DNA of 64,000 nt from Helicostylum pulchrum (taxonomy: Eukaryota > Mucoromycota > Mucoromycetes > Mucorales > Mucoraceae). The stretch spans positions 310,001 to 374,000 of the forward strand of contig JAIXMO010000012.1 in the NCBI GenBank assembly GCA_025677825.1, in the 5' to 3' direction. Within the stretch, counting starts at the first letter, position 1. Each line of letters starts with the position of its first letter. The notes below the pieces were generated by a model. It saw nothing but the letters and a program-made list of their open reading frames with translations. It was not told where the DNA came from and did no database searches. The position numbers were made by a program, and so were the translations under genes. Shown piece after piece: positions 1 through 11,130 of this stretch.

Positions 1-548
1 TAAGCTATTCGAAATGATGGAATTTTTTTTTTTTGTCAAGAAGAAAAAAACTGAGGATTTATAGTGACACGACTAACAGTTGGATTGTGTGACCCGATTA
101 TTCTGAATGATAAACAATTACAGCATCTCCAATCAACTCTTTGCAATTTCATCGCAGGTTTAATTTTTTGAGCTATCTTACATCATTACTAACATTAATA
201 AAAGCTATGTAATAACATGTAGTCAAGGTGTTTATCTTTTTCAAGTATGTTCAATAGCAATTGAATTGAAAAATAATTCGATTCACCTATCATCCAATGG
301 ACGTATTGTTGCAATTCAACAATACGTAAAAAAAAAAAGACTGTCGCCAACGCTTTTTCCTTTATTTTATACTTGACTGATTCATAAATAAATGTACTGC
401 CCGCATGAATAAGTATAATTATTACAGATACTCCACGTAAAAACGAGTGTGCGAAAATAAATAAATAACTAGTATATGATAAAGTAGGTTCCCTGTTTAA
501 ATATCAATCTTTTCTTTTTTTTAGTTAATCTTTAACTTTTTTTTTACA
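1..548. other. AT-rich stretch with no supported gene
   Basis: No reading frame with coding character was found. The stretch is AT-rich with T and A runs. A segment near 66-150 shares scattered words with 1630-1700: an agtgacac...actaaca block and the word tacagcatctcc. This may be chance or the remnant of a duplicated segment. A pyrimidine-rich stretch just before position 549 could be a promoter or leader of the small ORF there. Confidence 0.4.
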
Positions 549-791
549 ATGAATTCTCATACAAGCAAAGTACCTGCTGAAGAACCTGCACCTTCTGCAC
601 TGGTTCGACTAATGAATGATCCAGAGGTGCAAAATTTCGTCCGAGCTATGACGAGCTGTTTAGAGGAAGAGATAAACGTGCAAGAATGTGCCATGAACGC
701 AAAAAGAGCATTTCTTCCGGCATTGGAAGATATTTTAGAAAAAATTGACATTTCTCTCTCTCTCCCTTTTTTCTTTCACTACTTTATATAA
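549..791 (+). CDS. Possible small protein of 80 aa, unknown
   Basis: An ATG follows a T-rich leader and opens 80 codons. Residues 1-65 look like a soluble, Glu-rich, helical protein with two Cys (near 38 and 48). The last 15 residues (SLSLPFFFHYFI) come from a CT/T-rich tract and do not look like real protein, so the ORF may be the first exon of a broken or spliced gene. No continuation or domain was recognised. Codon content in the first 65 codons is reasonable, which is the only support. Confidence 0.3.
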   Translation: MNSHTSKVPAEEPAPSALVRLMNDPEVQNFVRAMTSCLEEEINVQECAMNAKRAFLPALEDILEKIDISLSLPFFFHYFI

Positions 792-1817
792 TAAAAAGAT
801 TTAAAAAGAAAATTTATCTTGCAAAAACAATATAGTTGGTTTCGACTAATAAACTTATTTGATAGCGCCAAATAGTTTAAAACTTTGGTTTGTATATATC
901 ACTAATAGCTCCAAAAAGAAAGACAGTAAATGTTGAAGAGGTATATGCAGGTCTTAAAGTATTGTATAAATGTACAGACATGTAGTTTGATGTGCTTCAA
1001 GTGCTTATTACAGTAGGATGGTACAAGGGGGGGGGGGGGGAGGGGCTTTACTAGCACGGGTTATATTTTCTGCAGGTGTAGAATTGCTAGTATAAGTAAA
1101 CTCTACAAACATTTAATAATAATATCGTCACAACCATGCTCTCTAATGTTAAGACGAGTAAAATCAGGCAAAAAAAAAAAAAAAAAAAAAAGATGCGACA
1201 TCACCAGATATATCGTTGATAGTATAGACCCTAACTAATTGATCCAAATATAAGTTTACTAGTTAAACGTTTCCAAACGTGATGAAAAGGTCAAGAAGGA
1301 TTCGTTTTCTATATAGCGTCTTTGAAGACGTCTCAACCAATTTTTGTTAATTACATAATTTCATCACAACTATTTAAAATTAAAGTTTGCTGTTAAAAAA
1401 AGAGTGAGAAAGGATCTGATTGTTTGACCCAGTGACTGTAATCCAGTTGACGACAGGTTTGATGCAATATGTCGGATATAATATAAGGCGATAATACGTT
1501 TCTATATACTGCTGATCGAACAAAACATCGTTCCGTGACTCACGAGTGCATGAAATACTTTTTTTTTTTTTACGAAAACTGACATGAACTCTTAATAAAG
1601 TTAAACTATTTGAGGGATTTTTTTTTTACAAGTGACACACACAACTAACAAATTTTGCCGTGACCACAAACAAATTTACAAAAAGTACAGCATCTCCGTC
1701 TTCCAAAGGCAGTGTACGTTACACACTGTGTAAATTTTTTAAAGGGTTACGGACACAAACACACCTTTGTTCAGTAACAGGCTATTTTTTTTTTACCTTT
1801 TTTAGCGCTTATCGATT
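792..1817. other. AT-rich intergenic DNA with homopolymers
   Basis: No gene is visible. It holds a G run of about 13 near 1029, an A run of about 20 near 1171, and T runs near 1560 and 1620. The T-rich part just before 1818 probably contains the promoter and leader of the HIT-domain gene. Confidence 0.5.
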
Positions 1818-2465
1818 ATGCTTTGTTGTTTTGGAAGCGAAAACGCGGTTTGTACGTTTTGTGACTATAAAGAAACGATTGGTGCTAGAGTGGTTGCCCA
1901 AGTAATAACTGAGTATATATATTGCCAATATAAAAAAATATAAAACTAATAAAGTGGGTGTTTAATAAAGACAGAGACATGTGTCGCATTTCACGATCGG
2001 TCTCCTTCGGCTCAATTGCATTTGTTAGTGATACCAAAAAACCATATTCGAACAATAAAAGATCTTGATGGTGGTGATGTTCCTTTATGTAATGCAAGAT
2101 GTTAATTTTGGCCCCGAGAATTTTATTAAAAAAAGGTTTTTTTTTTTTTTTTTTTTTATAGTGCAAGAAATGATTGATTTAGGCAAGACGTTATTAAAAG
2201 AACAAGGGTTTAATCCTGATGATGATTCTCAAATAAGGTAAAGTGTATACACTCTCCCTTTATTATATGCTAAAATATATTATAAAACAATAGACTCGGA
2301 TTTCATGTGCCTCCTTTCAACTCGGTAAATCATATACATTTACATGTAATAGCGTTACCTTTCAAGAACAAATTTAGACAAGTAAAGTATACTAGTGGTT
2401 ACCCATGGTACATGGATGCTCGAACCGTATTAAATCGACTTGTGGATGGAATGAGTCCTGTATAA
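1818..2465 (+). CDS. HIT-domain protein, HINT3-like
   Basis: Four exons (1818-1901, 1971-2088, 2162-2237, 2294-2465) give 149 aa; every exon is too short to stand out as an ORF. The N-terminus carries a Cys pair (CTFC, about residues 12-15), then CVAFHD, HLLVIPKNHI, the helix LLQEMIDLGKTLLKE, GFHVPPFNSVNH, and the histidine triad HIHLHV, with the middle His as expected nucleophile. A conserved GYPWYMDA follows near the C-terminus. The order matches human HINT3 and its fungal homologues, a branch of the histidine-triad nucleotide hydrolases that cleave adenosine phosphoramidates. Fungal substrates are poorly known. Intron 1 ends in AAG, introns 2-3 in TAG. Start: the ATG at 1818 lies shortly before the Cys pair; a longer 5' exon cannot be excluded. 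The RCK-type kinase begins 217 bp downstream on the same strand. Confidence 0.85.
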
Positions 2466-2682
2466 ATATTTGTATATGATATCATGAAATCTAATTATGC
2501 GGTGGTCCCTTGATTTTGTCAAGGCACACACGTACATCTAAAAAAAGCTAAACTTATTTATTTTAGACTACTTTTTTTTTTTTTTTTTTTTTTCTACTTT
2601 ATTTCTTTGTATAATTTTTTTTTTGTTCTTTTTCTTCTTCTTCTTCCTTTGGTTTTAAACATAATATAAACAAATTTAGAAA

Positions 2683-4673
2683 ATGTCCGTATTTCATCAG
2701 CTTAAAAATATATTTCGTAATCATGTAGATAATAATAATAAAGCGAATAAATATGAAGCTGCCGTTACTAAAATTGTAAAAGAAGAAAACTTAGCAAAGT
2801 CAAAAGTGCCTGAATATGAAGGATTAGAAGGATTTACGTTATTAAATAAACTGGGAGAGTATGTTGTTAAGTATGATATAGTTCTTTTTAAACTTAGACA
2901 ACTTACACATATGTACATAATTACAATGTATTATTTAGGGGTGCTTTTTCTAATGTGTATAAAGCAATTGATAAAAAGGCGGGTCAGCATGTAGCAATAA
3001 AAATAGTTCGAAAATTCGAATTGAGTCAAATTCAGGTAAAAACTTCTTTTTTTTTTTTACAGAATATCATGGGTTTTCTTTGTATAACAATAAATATTAC
3101 ACTTTTTAAAAAAAAAAAAATTAGAAAGCAAGCGTACTTAAAGAAGTTCAAATCATGCGTACATTAAATCATTCTTCCATTATAAGAATGCTTGAATTTA
3201 TTGAAACAAAAGAAGTAAGTCTCAAAAAAAAAGAAAAAAAGACGCAAGGTTTATTTTTTACTAATAAGCAAAAAAAAAAAAAAATAGTACTTTTTCTTAA
3301 TTTTGGAATTAATGGATGGTGGCGAGATATTTCATCAAATTGTTCAGTTGACTTATTTTAGTGAAGATTTAGCTCGTCATTGTATTAAGCAAGTGGCAGA
3401 AGGTATTCGTTACCTACATGAGGAACGTGGCGTGGTACATCGGGACATAAAACCTGAAAATATCCTTTTTGAATCTATTCCTTTCATGGACCGTAAAACC
3501 AGTCCATTACCCACCCAACCAGAAGACGATGATGAGCCGAAAGAGGACGAAGGTGAATTTGTTGCCCGTATAGGTGGTGGTGGTATCGGTAAAGTCAAAA
3601 TTGCGGATTTCGGTCTATCCAAAGTCGTATGGGATAAGCATACCATGACTCCTTGTGGTACCGTCGGATACACTGCACCGGAAATCGTACGAGACGAAAG
3701 ATACTCAAAATCAGTTGACATGTGGGCACTTGGCTGCGTATTGTATACCATGTTATGCGGCTTTCCTCCGTTTTATGATGAAAGCATACCTACCTTAACT
3801 CAAAAAGTAGCGAAAGGCCATTACACTTTCTTAAGTCCTTGGTGGGACCATATCTCTGATGAAGTCAAAAATTTAATACAGCATTTACTCGACATTAATC
3901 CTAAAAAAAGATATACTATTGATCAGTTTTTAGCTCATCCATGGATCAAAATGAATGAAGCTCCTTTGAAAGCAGCAGCAGCAACAACAGCTGAAACTAC
4001 TACTACTAGTCCAACAAGCGAAGTGACAGAAGAACGGGCAAGTCAAGAAGAAAGAAGAAAGAGTTCTCCAGGGTTAATAGTCCCTCCTTCTACTACAACA
4101 TCTGTTGCAGCAGAAACCATTTCTATTGTTCCTTCATCTCCTCAGAATATACCTCAAAATAACAACAGTAGTAACAATAACAGCAGTCGAAGAAAAGAAA
4201 TGTTTTTATCTGGTATTACATCAATGAAAGAAGCATTTGATGTATCCTACGCAGTTCATAGAATGGGTGAAGAACGCGCACAAAGAAAAGAAGCCAAAAA
4301 ACAACAAATGAATAATCCATACACTGTCCAAAGCCGGTTCAAAGTCTTTAACGCACCGCTTATAAACGATCATGATGAAGACGATGAAGACGTGATGGCA
4401 AAAGAAGATTTATCTGACCCTAGTTCCTATGAAGAAGAAGTAGAAGAAGGAGGAGGTCAAAACCAAATCAATTCGTTATGTAACGACTTTAATTCTGCAC
4501 AAACAATAACAGAAAAGAAACCCAGCTCAAATGATAATTTGTTAATCAAAAAACTAGCTGGAAAGTTTCATGATAGTCCGCCTACAGTCAATCGTAGAGC
4601 AAGGAAATCGTTCGAGTTAAATATGGGGAAAGCTACCTTACTTGGAAGAAGAAAGAATGTACCAACCTTGTAG
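2683..4673 (+). CDS. Ser/Thr protein kinase, RCK/Srk (MAPKAP-like) type
   Basis: Exons 2683-2858, 2939-3035, 3125-3214 and 3288-4673 give 582 aa. Kinase landmarks in order: glycine loop LGEGAFSNVYK (from about residue 56), VAIK lysine, HRD with catalytic Asp about 174, DFG about 228, activation loop TPCGTVGYTAPE, and HPWI at the end of the domain near 315. An acidic insert of roughly 45 residues between RDIKPENIL and DFG, ending in a Gly-rich GIGKVKIADFG, is typical of yeast Rck1/Rck2 and fission-yeast Srk1. These kinases act downstream of stress MAP kinase Hog1/Sty1 in translation and cell-cycle control. The C-terminal 260 residues are Ser/Thr/Glu-rich and low in complexity, probably a regulatory tail with MAPK contact and phosphorylation sites; I could not pinpoint a docking motif. 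Family assignment is strong; assignment to Rck2 versus another paralogue is inference. Confidence 0.9.
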
Positions 4674-5113
4674 ATAAAAATATTTATATATATTTATTTT
4701 GCCATATTATTACATTTTATTTAAACCTTATAATAAATATACATATAATACAGAAAAAAATAAAATAGTGACTATAAACAAATACAGAAAAAAAAAGAAG
4801 AAGGTTTCAAAGGCTCCCCCTTTTCGTCACACAGAACTAAACTCTTCGGACTGCTAAAGGATACGTCATCTATGTTTTTTTTAAGCGCTGTGGCGAAAAT
4901 GAGAAGGCGCAAAAAGATGATGATTTGATTTATTTAGGAGTTTTTTATTTTTTTTTTTTATTTTTTCCCTTCTTGTTTAAACCAAAGAAAAAACTTTTTT
5001 CGACCCCTTTTTTTTATTATTTAGATACATTGTAAGTTCATCTCTTTGTGTCAAAGAATAATAAAAACTAATACTTTCTTTTTATTAAAACGTTTAGTAA
5101 ATAACATACTAAT
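4674..5113. other. Intergenic: kinase 3' end and V-ATPase promoter
   Basis: AT-rich with several aataaa-like words just after the kinase stop, possible polyadenylation signals. From about 4920 onward T-rich blocks lead to the V-ATPase start, typical of promoters in this genome. No ORF. Confidence 0.5.
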
Positions 5114-6026
5114 ATGAGTGAATATTGGTTAGTCTAAAAAAACAAAAAAAACTCCATCTAGGAATTAAAAAAAAAGAAACTTTTTGTTACTAACATGTCA
5201 TCCCTTTTTTACTAGTCCTGTTTATGCACCTTTCTTCGGTACCATGGGTTGTACTGCCGCTATTGTCTTTAGTTGTAAGTGTGTATCTTTTTTTATATAT
5301 GTATAAAATACGGGAAAAGTTTCGCGTTTTTTTTCTTCTTGTTTTCTCCTTTATCGTTTTACAAGTTCTTTTGTTTACTGACGTTATTATTTTTTAGGTC
5401 TCGGAGCTGCTTACGGTACTGCCAAATCCGGTGTTGGACTTTCCGCTATGGGTGTCTTGCGTCCTGATTTAGTATTGAAGTGTATTATTCCCGTTGTCAT
5501 GGCTGGTATTTTGGGTATTTATGGTGTTGTTGTAGCCGTACTTTTATCTGGTGGTCGTAAGTGCAAAAAAAAAAAATCCCCTGAATGTTTCAACACCGCG
5601 TCTCAAAATATTTAATCGCATCCTTTTTATTTGTATATAGTTGCCATGAAGCAAACTCTCTTCAGTGGTTTCATCCAATTGGCTGCTGGTCTTTCCGTCG
5701 GTCTTTCATGTCTCGCTGGTGAGAAATAAAATTAAGATGATAGTAACTAGTACTAACACCTCCCCTTTATTTTAGCTGGTATCGCTATTGGTATCACTGG
5801 TGATGCTGGTGTCCGTGCTACTGCTCAACAACCCAGAATGTTTGTCGGCATGGTAACTAAAACTTGTTTCTAACGTTTGATCGTAAACCAACGTAAACTA
5901 ATTATTTTTTATTAAAAAAAATAGATTTTGATCTTGATTTTCGCTGAAGTTTTGGGTCTTTACGGTCTTATTGTTGCTTTGATTCTTAACACCAAGGCAT
6001 CTGGCGAAGAGAGCGTCTGTAACTAA
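5114..6026 (+). CDS. VMA3: V-type H+-ATPase proteolipid subunit c
   Basis: Six exons (5114-5127, 5216-5274, 5398-5556, 5641-5718, 5776-5852, 5925-6026) give 162 aa, the usual length of subunit c. The 14-nt first exon, MSEYC with a split Cys codon, is needed for the conserved CPVYAPFFG start. Landmarks: [12 protein letters not shown] in helix 1, [62 protein letters not shown] with the essential proton-binding Glu in IFAEVLG, and a short C-terminus ending in VCN. Four membrane helices are expected. It forms the rotating c-ring of the vacuolar ATPase Vo sector, moving protons into vacuole, Golgi and endosomes. Codon use is strongly biased (GGT, GCT, GTC), suggesting high expression. The paralogue Vma11 (c') is less likely, because the N-terminus matches Vma3. 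Confidence 0.96.
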
Positions 6027-6325
6027 AGAAAAAAGAAATTCAACATATACACAAACAGTAACAAGAAAAGAAAACAAAAAAAAATAGAGAAAAGAAAAAA
6101 AAGGATCCTTTTTTTTAACTCAAAAAGTTTATTCCTCGCTCTTTTTTTTTTATTTCGTACATCTTGTTTTTTTAACCATTAAAAAAAAAAAAAAAAGTCT
6201 TCGTCTCTCTTTTTAATGTTCTAAAATGTTTTTATTTAAAAAAAAAAAAAAAAGTATTAAATGTAATGTAAAAATGGGGGGGAATAATGTAACAGATGAA
6301 AAAAAAAATACAAGGGAGAAAAATA
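6027..6325. other. Short convergent intergenic region
   Basis: The 3' ends of the V-ATPase subunit (+) and the amino-acid transporter (-) face each other over about 300 bp of A and T runs. The 3' UTRs probably approach or overlap. No ORF. Confidence 0.5.
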
Positions 6326-7832
6326 CTACATATTTTTAAAGTCATTATTTAAAGCTTGAATAGCAGAAATGGTACCAAAAATTAAGCCTACAACACCAAG
6401 CAACACAGTTAAAAACGCCAAGATGTAATCCCACCAGGGCTTGCCTCTGAACCCCGTCAACTTGTAGTAGAAAACAACCGGGAAAATAAACACAAGTGCA
6501 CAGTTGGAAAAGGCACCCAACAACGCCATAAAGTCACCAAAGAACGGCACAAAGATAGCAATCACCGCAATAACAACAATTAAAGTGCCACGGAAAAGGA
6601 AACGTAAAGTCCATTCCACTGCAAACGTGCGATGTTCAGGGTTGATCTTGAGCATCTTTTCCACATCAATAGCAAACGAAGTTAATAGAATGGGTGTAGC
6701 CAAGATAAGATGAATCGTGATAATAATAATCGAAGCTGCCTTGGGTCCACCTTCAGGGAGGTTATCGTAAATAGGCGATTTGGCTGTAGTGCCGTAGACG
6801 TAGTATCCAGGTACAGCAACCAAAAAGTATAAAAACACACAGAATGTAAGGCCGGCAATAATCACCTTGTTCCAGTCTTTACGGTTACGCATACCAGCTT
6901 CAACATGTGCATAAACAGGATTACCACCGAAACTAAAAGCAATAGAACTTAAAGCAATAGGAAACATATCCCAAATAACAGGATTATGAACAATATCTGT
7001 TTGGTTAGGAGCTTCCTTGATAGCAACACCCAACACGATTAAAATGACAACTACCGTCGACAGCATACCAAACGCACTCAAGAACCCGATTTCCTTTAAC
7101 GATCTAAAGAAACAGAAGGGAATCGCCACGATGGCGGTACAAATGATAACCCAAATAGGAAAGGTTAATTCGGCAGACGTACCCTTTGCGACGTTATGAA
7201 GATTTAAACCAGATAGTAAAAGGTACAACACGGGAACACCCACTAAAGTAATGGCTGTGAAAAAGAACGCAATCCATCCACCAATCTTACCAAACGCTGC
7301 TGTAGCTACTTCTTGGTAAGATGATAATCGTGTCTTGCCGTCATAATACAAGGAACGAATTAATAAAATACCGGTATCTTAAAAAAAAAAAAAAATGAGT
7401 TTATAATGACGGAATTGAAAATCACCACACTACTTACAAACTGATAAAATCCAACTAAGAGCAAGAATAAATAAACCGATCCAACCACCTTGTGATAAAG
7501 CATAAGGTAAACCAAGGGCACCGGTACCAGCAACAACACAGACAACACTGAAGAACGCAGTGAAACTGGATGCTTGGTCTGATCTATCAATGCCAAACTC
7601 TATATTTTTATCTTGGTCGTTGTCTTCATTATGAGACGTAACATCTTCCGAGACTATATATCAATTTTTTTAGTAAGTAAAGAACGCTTGCAAAAGCAGT
7701 AATAATAATTTTTTTTTTTTGCTTACTGGAAGGTGGGACATGTTTACCGGATTTTTCGCCTCTATCTCCATTGACAGTTGAGCCAGAATAACTCGCAGCT
7801 TTAGATTTCCTCAAGTGTAAGTCTTCACTCAT
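6326..7832 (-). CDS. Amino-acid transporter, AAAP family (Aa_trans)
   Basis: Exons 7832-7727, 7653-7438 and 7377-6326 give 457 aa. A hydrophilic N-tail of about 60 residues is followed by the family start motif FFSVVCVVAGTGALGLPYAL, then about ten more membrane helices, including GGWIAFFFTAITLVGVP and SIAFSFGGNPVYAHVE. The C-terminus is short (NNDFKNM). Members of this family (yeast AVT1-7, animal SLC36/SLC38) exchange neutral amino acids for protons. Fungal AVTs sit mainly in the vacuole membrane, so the neighbouring V-ATPase subunit would supply the driving gradient; localisation here is inferred. Intron 2 ends in an unusual TTAAG acceptor. Exact substrate and paralogue cannot be told. The start is the first ATG, and the upstream region is A/T-rich. 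Confidence 0.88.
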
Positions 7833-8536
7833 TTATAACAGATCGAAAAAAAAAAAGATAAAAAGAAAGTCAAAAAGAGAGAAAGAAAAAAAAATTTATA
7901 GAAAAAAAAAAAGCTTTGTACCGGAGACATAAATAAGCTGTCAAAAAATAAAATAAAAAGAAACATAAGACCCGCTTCACAAAAAAGAAAAAAAAAATCT
8001 TTTTTCCATTAAATACCAGCAAAAACTCAACTTTCCCACAGTCATTTTGATTTTACCAGGTAACATTTTTAAAAACGCTTTGACCTTTGCACTATTTTAA
8101 TTTACTTTTCTTTTTTTTAAAAAAAAGCAACCTTGTATTTCTTGATCCGTTTCCTTTTTTTATTCAAGCTGGATTTCATTTTATCAATTGGGTATGAATA
8201 AATATATTTTTTTTAACTCCTTAAAGCCGATACGTCCATTACGCGGGGAGAATATGCTAATGTTGTAATCGTCTCTTTTTTTCGCCAAAAAAAAAAGGCG
8301 ATAATTTCGTTAAAGTCGGGATAATTATATATCCGGGTAATCATGCTCTTGTAAATATATTTGTGTGGTAAATGCAAAACATGTTATTTTGCTTTGTAAG
8401 AGTTTGGTATATGCTAGCAAGAATCTGGACTTAATCATTTTTGACTTGGTTAAATATATCACTCCCCTAATAAAAATAATTTTTACCCACGTCTTTTCAA
8501 CTTTTTTTTTTTTTCACTTTTTCTTTTTTATATAAC
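7833..8536. other. Transporter promoter region and flank
   Basis: AT-rich with many A and T runs next to the transporter start (7833-8100). The second half has no recognisable signal. No ORF. Confidence 0.45.
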
Positions 8537-10055
8537 ATACCTCTGGAAATACACGAAGTAATTTTTTAATATTTAAAACAAAAAGATCTTCAAACGTGTT
8601 GCTTTGTTTGCAAGGATTGGTACTCAATAGCTATTCCGCTGAAGCGGGAAGAAGTGACGTTACAAAATCACAATATTGCTCTTTTAAAAACTATTTTAAG
8701 CAATTCCAACAACAGCCAATATTTCAAACATAGTCATCATACTAAAGCGTTAGCAATTAGGAACGGTAGAATTAGCATAAACAAGTATAAATTCAGTAAA
8801 ATCGAGTTTTTGGAGTTATTGAATCACTTACCAAATATAAACGAGATTGATTTTATTAAAACCGCTTATCGGAATGAGTATTTCGAATTTTTGTTAGATG
8901 TTGACTTGCCGCATATTAACATTATTGATACTGGACACTTTGAACGTCGTCTTAGCCCATGCTACCCTTATGACTTATAATTTTTAGTATGTCACAGATC
9001 TAGCTTTATATCTATCATCTTTATCGGCTACGTATACAAGATATCTTGTGGATTACTTTCCAACGCAATTAGCTGACTTACATATCAAGACATCTGATCA
9101 AAATCCATTCGATTGGATCGATATTGTTGGAATAGAACTTGCATTGATATTTATGGCAAAAGCTGGTAGTATTAAAGAAACAAATGTTGACTTTAAAACA
9201 AGTTATCCGTTTGAAGAACTAGGTTTTGAAGGAACTAAAACGACAATTTTTTTAAAGCTATTGAATGAGTTTAGGAAAACTCAACAAACTTATTGTGAAG
9301 CTAGTTTTTGGGGAAATGCTAATGAACCTAATGCAGGCAGAGGTTATTCATTTCGCTACACTAATAATGGTAAACTATTTGTTGAATGTAATATACACGA
9401 CAGTTTTTTCCCCCCTCTGGATTTACCTGACAGGACTAGTAGTTCCGTTATTGGTCCCGAAATCTTTAATGCTTTAGATTTTAATATTTCGGATGTGGGC
9501 TACGATGTGGTACTCCCCGCTTTAGATTATTCTCTTTCTAACTGTCCTGAACTTCAAAGCTTTCGTCTTACAGCCAATGCATATGAATTTGAAGATTTTG
9601 GTTTTTATCTTCATTGTTACCATAATAAAGATCTAATTTCCTCTGATCCGACAAACCGCGATATCAATTATTTAAAAATCGCATACATAAATAATCATGT
9701 ACAAGTTTATTTTGATCCGGTGACAGCTCATTTGCACGACATCGAGATCGTATATCTAGAACCATCTGAGTGGTGTAGTACAGACAATAATTTGGTTTTA
9801 GATCTAACAGGTTTTAAAAAGCTAAAGACTTTTAAGTATATTGCTAGAGTCGATCAATCAGAAAAGAATGATGACGATTTTATCTTGTTCCAATACACCA
9901 ATGGAGAAGAACGGTATTACTATCTGGACAAAAAGAAAAAGGGCGAAAATTCACAAGTAGATTACAGCGAAACTCTTGATATTCCAAGTCTTACTGTATA
10001 TTGTGATGCATCTGTAGCCTTTTCTTTCCGCCAAATTAAAATAAATACCAGTTAG
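8537..10055 (+). pseudogene. F-box/LRR-like gene, broken
   Basis: Translation from 8537 gives a good F-box N-terminus: PLEIHEVIF, a stop, then YLKQKDLQTCCFVCKDWYSI and AIPLKREEV. Two lesions are visible. The expected start codon is ATA at 8537, and an in-frame TAA at 8567 sits where Gln is usual. A first reading part runs to 8980. A second, in another frame, resumes near 8990 and runs to 10055 with long stop-free coding (VTDLALYLSS...). The switch may be a frameshift or a short degenerate intron ending at TTTTTAG near 8989. The C-terminal 350 residues have scattered Leu-rich segments, as in the large F-box families of Mucorales, whose members serve as substrate receptors in SCF ubiquitin ligases. 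Most likely a recently lost gene, since the rest is open. A spliced upstream exon supplying a start would not remove the TAA. Confidence 0.6.
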
Positions 10056-10499
10056 CTACATCATTTTTTTTTATATTCATTATTATCGTGCGCCACAGTG
10101 ATGAAAAAATATAGCAATTGAAATAAAGTAAAACTATATGGTACAAGCGAAATATTGCTACTCTTTATTATAACTAGCGTCAGATAAGTGGTTAATAATG
10201 TTTAGTGATAATCGAGTTGAGCAAGAGAAACTATTCGTTCGATATAATATGTGATGCTAACGTCAACACTGCGTGATTTTATTATTTCGCGCCAAGCCCG
10301 AAAGACTGAGAAACTGCAAACCATAAAACAATGCGGACGTAAATGCCTTCGAAAGCCACGTTGTCCGACTATCATATCCCAGCCGCACTTTACTTTATGA
10401 ACAAAAGGAACAACTTCGAGCTCATGTTGATGAGCATACAGGTTTGTAAGTATAATAAACAAAGCGTGCAAATATTCGTTTTTCATAATTTGTTTTCTA

Positions 10500-11130
10500 C
10501 GATAGCTTGAAAACCTCGCAACCAAATAGCTGGTTAGTTGGTTCCGAAGATGTGAATGAACGTTTTGGTGGATTTCGTAATCAGTGTATTCAGAACAGTG
10601 GCCAATACGTGGATGTCGATCGATACTACAAAGAAGCGATCTCTGAAAATCGCTTATCTGCATCTTATATCCGCCCTTTTGTACGGACTCTTTTATCATC
10701 ATCAACTAACAATATAGTTTCACGCTGGTAATACAATTTTCCCTTTCATTGTTTGTATTTATTAACGTTATTTCTCTTTTTAAATTTTTTAACAGTTCGA
10801 ATTCTCGACCTATTGGCAGTTAATAAGAATATCGACCAGCGTCCGGACTATCAAATAGATATATATGATCAATATTGTCTCGCCTATACTACTAGTATTG
10901 GCGAGATTGAGCCCAAAAATACTGAAGATCATCGATTTCTACCGTATCGCTACTATCGCGTTTTTCTTTTGCCATTATAAAAGTCGATCTTGATGCGCTT
11001 GACCCATTCCTCTTGGGGGTTTCGAAGCTCCATGAATACAACAAATTTAGAAGAAATGGCGAACAAAATAGTATGAGATACTGCTGTGGTATCTCACTAG
11101 ATATCAAATACGCATGTTTTACTACATAAA
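10500..11130 (+). pseudogene. Decayed coding sequence, family unknown
   Basis: Several plus-strand fragments in shifting frames read like real protein: SQPNSWLVGSEDVNERFGG (from about 10520), DQYCLAYTTSIGEIEPKNTE (about 10870), and after a stop near 10980 VDLDALDPFLLGVSKLHEYN (about 10983) up to near 11100. A possible intron lies between 10729 and 10798 (gtaata...aacag). The fragments cannot be joined into one frame. I recognise no domain. The minus-strand frame at 10202-10705 overlaps and looks like a shadow, though it is fairly long. A 14-bp imperfect inverted repeat (TCTCGCC...GGCGAGA, about 10876-10905) lies inside. Confidence 0.4.

Noticed and set aside
66..1700. Shared words between 66-150 and 1630-1700 as a duplicated promoter
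   Set aside because: Only about 12 exact bases plus scattered matches in AT-rich DNA; too weak.
10202..10705. 167-codon minus-strand ORF
   Set aside because: Overlaps better plus-strand protein-like fragments; no domain and no splice structure. Kept only as a doubt in the 10.5-11.1 kb entry.
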